Translations under genes and position numbers: made by a program
In this document: positions 48,816 to 53,965 of the stretch, piece after piece
How the letters are laid out: each line of letters opens with the position of its first letter
Numbering within the stretch: the stretch's first letter is position 1
Notes under the pieces: generated by a model
Database searches by the model: none
Told to the model about the DNA's origin: nothing
The model's input: only the letters and a program-made list of their open reading frames with translations
Assembly: GCA_014656015.1 (NCBI GenBank)
Contig: BNBP01000046.1
Span: forward strand, 1-53,965
Reading direction: 5' to 3'
Source of the DNA: Streptomyces griseoaurantiacus
Lineage (GTDB): Bacteria; Actinomycetota; Actinomycetes; Streptomycetales; Streptomycetaceae
Length of the DNA stretch: 53,965 nt

Positions 48816-51632
48816 ATGGAAACCCGCACCGACAGCTCCCGCACCGACGGCCCCCGGTCCGGCGGTGCCCGGGCCGCCTCCCGCCCCGCCCGGCCGGCCC
48901 CGCACGCGGACCTCGTGCTCGCCCTCGGCCAGGGCCGCGCCACCGTCGAGACGGCCGGGGGCAAGGCCGCCCGGCTGGACGAGATGACCGCGGCCGGCCT
49001 CCCGGTCCCGCCCGCCTTCTGCCTCACCACCGGCCTGTTCGACCTCTTCCTCCGCGAGACCGGCCTGGCCGCCGAACTCCGCGCAGCCGAGGCCCGCGGA
49101 GCCGACAGCGGCACCCTCCGCGACCTCGTCCTCTCCCGCGAGATCCCCGAGGCCCTCGCCCGGACCGTCCTCGCCGCCTACGAGGAACTCGGCCGCCCCC
49201 GCGTCGCCGTCCGCTCCTCCGCCTGCCGCGAGGACTCCGCGGCGCAGTCCTTCGCCGGACAGCACGACACCGTCCTCGACGTCTCCGGAGAGGAGGCACT
49301 GCTCGCGGCGGTCAGGACCTGCTGGGCCTCGCTCTGGTCCGACCGTGCGGCCGCCTACCGCGAGAACGGCGCGGCCGGCTCCATCGCGGTGGTCGTGCAG
49401 GAGATGGTCCACGCCGACGTCAGCGGCGTGCTGTTCACCGTCGACCCGGTCGGCGGCCGCCCCCACCGCCTCGTCGTCGAGGCCTGCTGCGGCCTGGGGG
49501 AGGGGCTGGTCTCCGGACGGGTCTCCAGCGACTTCTTCGCGATCGACGACCGCACCCTCGAGGTCGTCGAGGAACGCGTCCGCTACAAGGTCACCAAGTG
49601 CGCCTCCGTCACCCCCGGCACCATCGGCATGACCAAGGTCGACGCCGCCGACCGCGACGCCCCCTGCCTCACCGGCGAGCAGCTCACCGCCCTCGCCCGG
49701 CTCGCCCTCGACGTGCGCGCCCACTACGGCACCGAGCAGGACATCGAGTGGGCCCTGCGGGACGGCGTGCTGCACCTGCTCCAGACCCGGCCCATCACCA
49801 CCCGCCCCCGGGACACCCCCCGCGAGGAGCCCCACAGCCCCTACGTCTCACCCCAGCCGGACCCGGTGCGCAAGGGCACCCTGTGGTCCCGCATGGACAT
49901 CGGCGAGATCTTCGTCGGACTGATGTCCCCCCTCGGCCTCAGCTTCGCCCGCTACTACCAGCAGCACGTCCACCGCGACTGCGCCGCCGCCCTCGGCGTC
50001 CGCGACACCGGCGACGTCGGCCTGCACATGGGCTACCTCCAGGGCCACGTCTACCTCAACATCTCCTACACCGCCCACCTGCTCGGCCAGTGCCTGCCCA
50101 CCCGCGACCAGCGGCACTTCACCAGCCGCTTCGTCAGCGAGGAGGCGGATCTCTCCACCTACGAGAACCCCTTCGGCACCTTCCCCGGCGGCCTGGAGGA
50201 CCTGCTGTCCACCCTGCACTGGGTGCGCTCCACGGCCACCGAGATGCTGACCATGAAGCACCGCGCCGAGGAGATGGTCACCAGCCGCCTCTACGAGTTC
50301 GACCGGGCCCGGCGGCTGGACCTCACCCGCATGAGCCGCCGCGAACTGCACGCCGAACTCGCCCGCTACCTCGACTTCTTCCACGACGCCCACGTCGGCT
50401 ACATGCCGTACTACATCAACGCCTTCGGCTTCTACGGCGTCCTGACCGAACTGTGCGGCAAGTGGCTCGGGGCCGAGGGCGCCAACCTCCAGAACCGCCT
50501 GAAGACCGACATGTCCAGCCTGCGGACCGTCGCCTCCGCCCAGGAGATCTGGAAGGTCGCCCAGGCCGCCAAGGCCCGCCCCCGCGTCATGGCGCTCATC
50601 GCGGACACCCCGCTGGAGGAGATCGCGGACCGCCTGCGCGCCGACGCCGAGGGCCGCGCCTTCTGGCAGGCCGAGATGGAACCCTTCCTGCGCGCCAACG
50701 GCACCCGCAGCCGCCAGGAGATGGAACTCACCCACCCCCGCTGGATCGACGACCCCTCCTACCTCTTCCAGATGATCCGCCGCTACGCCGCCGACGGCCT
50801 CACCGCCGAGGACATCATGGGCCGCAGCCGCGCCCGCGCCGAGGGCGACGTCCTGGCCGCCGTACGCGCCCTGCCGCTGCCCCGGCGTCGCACGCTGGAG
50901 ACGGTCATCTCGCTCTACCAGCTCTGCAGCGAGCTGCGCGAGACCACCCGCATGTCGATGGTCACCTCGATCTGGCTGGTCAGGAACGTGGTCTACGAGG
51001 TCGGCCGGCGGCTGGTCGCCGAGGGCGTGCTGCACTCACCGGACGAGGTGGCGTACCTCGACTTCGAGGAGGTCCGCGCCTACCTGGCCGGCACCCGCCC
51101 GGCCCGCGATGCCTTCCCCCGCACGGCGCTGGACGAGCGCCGGCGCCTGCACGACTACCACAACCGGCTGCCCGAGCCGCCCCTGACGTTCATCGGCGAG
51201 CACGACCCCACGCGCCCGGCCCGGCGCGGAGCGGCCGCGGCCGAGGGCGCCCGCCTGGAGGGGCTGGGCTCCAGCCCGGGCCGGGTCGTCGGCCGGGCCC
51301 GCATCGTGGAGGACCTGGTCTGGCAGGCCGACGAGTTCCAGCCCGGCGAGATCCTCGTGACCCGCTACACCGACGCCTCCTGGACCCCGCTGTTCGCCAT
51401 CGCCGGGGGAGTGGTCACGGACATCGGCTCGATGCTCTCCCACAGCTCCATCGTGTCCCGCGAGTTCAACGTGCCCTCCGTCGTCAACACCAAGGACGCC
51501 ACCCAGCGCCTGCGCACCGGCGACACGGTGGTGGTCGACGGGGACACGGGCGTCGTCGAGGTCGTCGAGACCGCCGGGGCCGACGAGGTCGCACAGACCA
51601 CCGAGGCGGCGTCGCAGGACCCGGCCGACTGA
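48816..51632 (+). CDS. redH: RedH, MBC-alkylpyrrole condensing enzyme
   Basis: 938 aa. The N-terminal region (about 35-330) is an ATP-grasp domain of the PPDK/PEP synthase kind (GGKAARLDEM, VAVRSSACREDSAAQSFAGQHDT, VQEMVHADVSGVLFTVDP, QDIEWALRDG...LLQTRP). A long central helical domain follows. The C-terminal swivelling domain holds the phosphohistidine segment GGVVTDIGSMLSHSSIVSREF. RedH/PigC uses ATP to join MBC to the 2-alkylpyrrole, forming the tripyrrole prodiginine. Spacing to redI is 29 bp. Confidence 0.93.
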   Translation: METRTDSSRTDGPRSGGARAASRPARPAPHADLVLALGQGRATVETAGGKAARLDEMTAAGLPVPPAFCLTTGLFDLFLRETGLAAELRAAEARGADSGTLRDLVLSREIPEALARTVLAAYEELGRPRVAVRSSACREDSAAQSFAGQHDTVLDVSGEEALLAAVRTCWASLWSDRAAAYRENGAAGSIAVVVQEMVHADVSGVLFTVDPVGGRPHRLVVEACCGLGEGLVSGRVSSDFFAIDDRTLEVVEERVRYKVTKCASVTPGTIGMTKVDAADRDAPCLTGEQLTALARLALDVRAHYGTEQDIEWALRDGVLHLLQTRPITTRPRDTPREEPHSPYVSPQPDPVRKGTLWSRMDIGEIFVGLMSPLGLSFARYYQQHVHRDCAAALGVRDTGDVGLHMGYLQGHVYLNISYTAHLLGQCLPTRDQRHFTSRFVSEEADLSTYENPFGTFPGGLEDLLSTLHWVRSTATEMLTMKHRAEEMVTSRLYEFDRARRLDLTRMSRRELHAELARYLDFFHDAHVGYMPYYINAFGFYGVLTELCGKWLGAEGANLQNRLKTDMSSLRTVASAQEIWKVAQAAKARPRVMALIADTPLEEIADRLRADAEGRAFWQAEMEPFLRANGTRSRQEMELTHPRWIDDPSYLFQMIRRYAADGLTAEDIMGRSRARAEGDVLAAVRALPLPRRRTLETVISLYQLCSELRETTRMSMVTSIWLVRNVVYEVGRRLVAEGVLHSPDEVAYLDFEEVRAYLAGTRPARDAFPRTALDERRRLHDYHNRLPEPPLTFIGEHDPTRPARRGAAAAEGARLEGLGSSPGRVVGRARIVEDLVWQADEFQPGEILVTRYTDASWTPLFAIAGGVVTDIGSMLSHSSIVSREFNVPSVVNTKDATQRLRTGDTVVVDGDTGVVEVVETAGADEVAQTTEAASQDPAD

Positions 51633-51708
51633 GCGCGCGGTGCCCGTCCGTCCACCAGCACACCGCGCCCGGTCCGACCCGGCGCGGTGACGAGAGGAGA
51701 ACAGCCGG

Positions 51709-52905
51709 ATGATCCCCAACCAGTGGTACCCGATCCTTCAGACCAGCGAGATCCAGCGCGAGAAACCCACCGGCGTCCGCCGCATGGGCGAGGAACTCGT
51801 CCTGTGGCGCGACCTCGACGGCACCCTCGTGTGCCAGACCGCCCGCTGCCCCCACAAGGGCGCCAACATCGGCGACGGCCGCCTGAAGGGCAACACCGTC
51901 GAATGCCCGTACCACGGCTTCCGCTTCGACGCCGAGGGCACCTGCAAGGTCGTGCCCGCGCTCGGCGCCGGCGCCCGCATCCCCGCCTCGCTCAAGCTGC
52001 GCACCTACCCGGTGCGCGAACAGCACGGGCTGGTCTGGCTGTGGTGGGGGGAGGAGCGCGAGCACCTCCCGGCGATCGAACTCCCCGCCGAACTCGTCGG
52101 CAACTCCCGTCCGTACGAGACGATCTCGTGGACCCGGCCCCTGCACTACACCCGCTACATCGAAAGCCTGCTCGAGTTCTACCACGTGACCTTCGTCCAC
52201 CGGGACCACTGGACGAACAACATCGACTACACGTTCATGTACGGCACCGCGCGCAGGTTCTGGACGGACGGCCGCGACCGCTACCTCGCCGCCAACAAGA
52301 TCGTCAACCACGAGGTCGAGGTGGACGGCACCACCATCCGCTCCACCTTCGACCAGTGCGAGGAGGCCGACCCGGAGAACACCTCCCACTTCCACCTGAT
52401 CTACCAGGCCCCGGGCCTCACCCACGTCAAGACCGGACTGCTGGAGATCACCACCTGGCTCACCCCGATCGACGAGGAGAACACCCTCGCCATCATGCGG
52501 CTCTACGAGTACCCGATGCTCCGGGCCATGGTCCCCTTCAAGCCGCTGCGCCCCTGGGTGCTGCGGGCCTCGCTGCTCATGGAGCGACTCGTCCAGGACC
52601 CGCAGGACGTCGGCATCATGCTCCGCCAGGAGCCCAAGGTCAGCGAGCGGGGAGTCAACAAGTTCATCGCGGTCGACGAGATGAACGCCAAGTTCCTCCA
52701 GATGCGCGACCGCCTCAAGGCCGAGGCCGCCGCCCACGCGGACGCACCCGAGGAGACCCCGGCCCCGGCCGCGCCCAACGGCAAGGCCGCGGGAGCGGGC
52801 GGCAAGAGCACGGGCGCGGGCGGCAAGGGCGCCACGACCGCCCGGGGCAGGCGCACCGCCAAGACCGAGCCCCGCACCGACGACCTGGCCGAGGCCCGCC
52901 CGTAG
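51709..52905 (+). CDS. redG: RedG-like Rieske oxygenase
   Basis: 398 aa. Rieske 2Fe-2S motif: C47-P-H49 and C66-P-Y-H69. The mononuclear iron site is LLEFYHVTFVH (H159, H164), preceded by Glu156 where most Rieske oxygenases have Asp, with a later Asp in QDVGIM. RedG and its relatives (e.g. McpG) oxidatively cyclise the alkyl chain of undecylprodigiosin to carbocyclic prodiginines such as streptorubin B or metacycloprodigiosin; which ring size applies cannot be read here. The last 60 residues are a Gly/Ala/Lys-rich tail outside the fold. Confidence 0.88.
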   Translation: MIPNQWYPILQTSEIQREKPTGVRRMGEELVLWRDLDGTLVCQTARCPHKGANIGDGRLKGNTVECPYHGFRFDAEGTCKVVPALGAGARIPASLKLRTYPVREQHGLVWLWWGEEREHLPAIELPAELVGNSRPYETISWTRPLHYTRYIESLLEFYHVTFVHRDHWTNNIDYTFMYGTARRFWTDGRDRYLAANKIVNHEVEVDGTTIRSTFDQCEEADPENTSHFHLIYQAPGLTHVKTGLLEITTWLTPIDEENTLAIMRLYEYPMLRAMVPFKPLRPWVLRASLLMERLVQDPQDVGIMLRQEPKVSERGVNKFIAVDEMNAKFLQMRDRLKAEAAAHADAPEETPAPAAPNGKAAGAGGKSTGAGGKGATTARGRRTAKTEPRTDDLAEARP

Positions 52906-52946
52906 ACACCCGCACACCACCCACCGAGAGGAAGGGGAGCGCCCTC

Positions 52947-53846
52947 ATGGCAGAGGCCGAGCCCGAGGACCGGACGAGCCCCCGCGACCTGCTCATGGAG
53001 ACGGTCGCCCAGGCCATGCTCACCCTCGCCCGGGGCCGCGACGTCCTCGACCGCTGCCTCGACGGGAGCCAGGGCGTCGACGACTTCGGCTACGACCCCG
53101 AACTCACCGACGACCTGCTCCTGCCACCCCTGCGAGGGCTCTACGAGAAGTACTTCCGGGTCGACGTCGAGGGCCTGGAGCACGTCCCGGCCGAGGGCGG
53201 CGCCCTCGTCGTCGCCAACCACTCCGGCACCCTGCCGCTGGACGCCCTGATGCTCCAGGTCGCCCTGCGCGACCACCACCCCGCCCACCGGGCACTCCGA
53301 CTGCTCGCCGCCGACCTGGTCTTCCGACTGCCGGTGCTGCGCACCCTGGCCCGCAAGGCCGGCCACACCGCCGCCCACATGGACGGCGCGCTGCGGCTGC
53401 TGGAACGCGGCGAGCTGGTCGGCGTCATGCCCGAGGGCTACAAGGGGCTCGGCAAGCCCTTCGCCGAACGGTACCGGCTGCGCCCCTTCGGCCGCGGCGG
53501 CTTCGCCGCGGTGGCGCTGCGCACGGGGAGCCCTCTCGTGCCCTGCTCCATCGTCGGCGCCGAGGAGATCTACCCGATGCTCGCGGACGCCCGCCCGCTC
53601 GCCCGGCGCCTGAGCCTGCCGTACTTCCCGATCACCCCGGCGTTCCCGCTGCTGGGGCCGCTGGGCGCGGTGCCGCTGCCGACCAAGTGGACCATCCGCT
53701 TCGGCGAACCGATCCCCACCGACCACTACTCGGCGGAGACCCTCCAGGACCCGATGTTCGTCCACAAGCTCTCGGACCAGGTCCGCGACACCATCCAGGA
53801 GACGCTGACGGAGATGGTGCGCGGACGGAACGGCCTCTTCGGCTAG
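52947..53846 (+). CDS. PlsC-type acyltransferase at the red cluster end
   Basis: 299 aa. Lysophospholipid acyltransferase family: VVANHSGTLPLDAL (NHxxxxD-type, with NHSGTLPLD), GVMPEGYKG (GxxPEG-like) and VPCSIVGAEEIYP. Such enzymes acylate glycerolipids or other hydroxyls. No such function is needed for the known prodiginine pathway. It is 41 bp after redG with its own ribosome-binding site (GAGAGGAAGGGGAG), so it is likely part of the operon. Its position matches the end of the S. coelicolor cluster, but I do not assign a red symbol. Confidence 0.85.
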   Translation: MAEAEPEDRTSPRDLLMETVAQAMLTLARGRDVLDRCLDGSQGVDDFGYDPELTDDLLLPPLRGLYEKYFRVDVEGLEHVPAEGGALVVANHSGTLPLDALMLQVALRDHHPAHRALRLLAADLVFRLPVLRTLARKAGHTAAHMDGALRLLERGELVGVMPEGYKGLGKPFAERYRLRPFGRGGFAAVALRTGSPLVPCSIVGAEEIYPMLADARPLARRLSLPYFPITPAFPLLGPLGAVPLPTKWTIRFGEPIPTDHYSAETLQDPMFVHKLSDQVRDTIQETLTEMVRGRNGLFG

Positions 53847-53965
53847 GTGTACTGACCCGTGAGGTTGGGGACGCGGCTGGCGGGTGGTTGGCCCTCGAGC
53901 GCGGTGTGTCCGCGGTGGTGATTGTAGGTGTGGAGCCAGGCGGTGTAGGCGTCGCGTCGCTCGGC
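53843..53965 (-). mobile_element. IS481/IS3-type transposase, C-terminal 40 residues, cut by the window end
   Basis: The minus strand reads AERRDAYTAWLHTYNHH followed by RGHTALEGQPPASRVPNLTGQYT and a stop (TAG at 53845-53843). This is the typical end of DDE integrase-type IS481 (or IS3 OrfB) transposases. Its stop overlaps the acyltransferase stop by three bases in the opposite strand. The element runs out of the window; whether it is whole is unknown. Confidence 0.85.

Overview
The window is high-GC actinobacterial DNA, almost certainly Streptomyces: dense GC-rich genes, GTG and TTG starts, short translationally coupled overlaps, a DUF397 gene, and a nearly complete undecylprodigiosin-type (red) biosynthetic cluster whose gene order follows the S. 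coelicolor red cluster. I see no rRNA, tRNA or CRISPR.

Layout. (1) 1-442: the edge of an IS3-family element, the 3' remnant of an XRE/DUF5753 regulator gene it appears to have interrupted, and an intact DUF397 gene. (2) 484-9975: a DNA-restriction island. One leftward operon encodes a MORC/GHKL ATPase with a zinc ribbon, an SF2 helicase with an N-terminal Mrr-like PD-(D/E)xK nuclease, an unidentified 199-aa protein and a sigma-region-4-like HTH protein. Beside it are a divergent Eco29kI-like GIY-YIG endonuclease and C5-cytosine methyltransferase, the latter overlapping a Vsr nuclease gene. (3) 10033-14968: a leftward RiPP-like locus with a STAND/TPR ATPase, a 66-aa candidate precursor, an FxsB-like radical SAM/SPASM enzyme and a GNAT acetyltransferase. 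(4) 15314-20580: housekeeping or accessory genes, including an antibiotic-biosynthesis-monooxygenase fold protein, a DUF6924-like protein, a GNAT enzyme, a double-domain ADP-ribosylglycohydrolase and a small conserved protein.

(5) 20927-53846: the prodiginine cluster. redD-redX-redW-redY run rightwards. redZ and then redV-U-T-S-R-Q lie on the minus strand. redP-O-N-M-L/K-J-I-H-G and a PlsC-type acyltransferase gene run rightwards for about 20 kb. RedM, RedO, RedW, RedX, RedN, RedV and RedI would make the 4-methoxy-2,2'-bipyrrole-5-carbaldehyde half from proline, malonyl units and serine. RedP, RedQ, RedR and RedL/K would make the 2-alkylpyrrole half. RedH joins them, and RedG (Rieske) probably makes an oxidative carbocycle. 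RedU supplies phosphopantetheine; RedD and RedZ regulate. The right edge is the C-terminus of an IS481/IS3-type transposase whose stop abuts the acyltransferase stop.

Most notable: a mirror-image pair of four-heptamer, 11-bp-period SARP-type operators between redQ and redP; RedL and RedK fused in one reading frame; a RedT protein that looks like a kinase-fold (APH-like) enzyme; redZ and redD without TTA codons; and the mixed MORC/Eco29kI/Vsr island with a candidate self-regulating CCGCGG site at a probably leaderless methyltransferase start.
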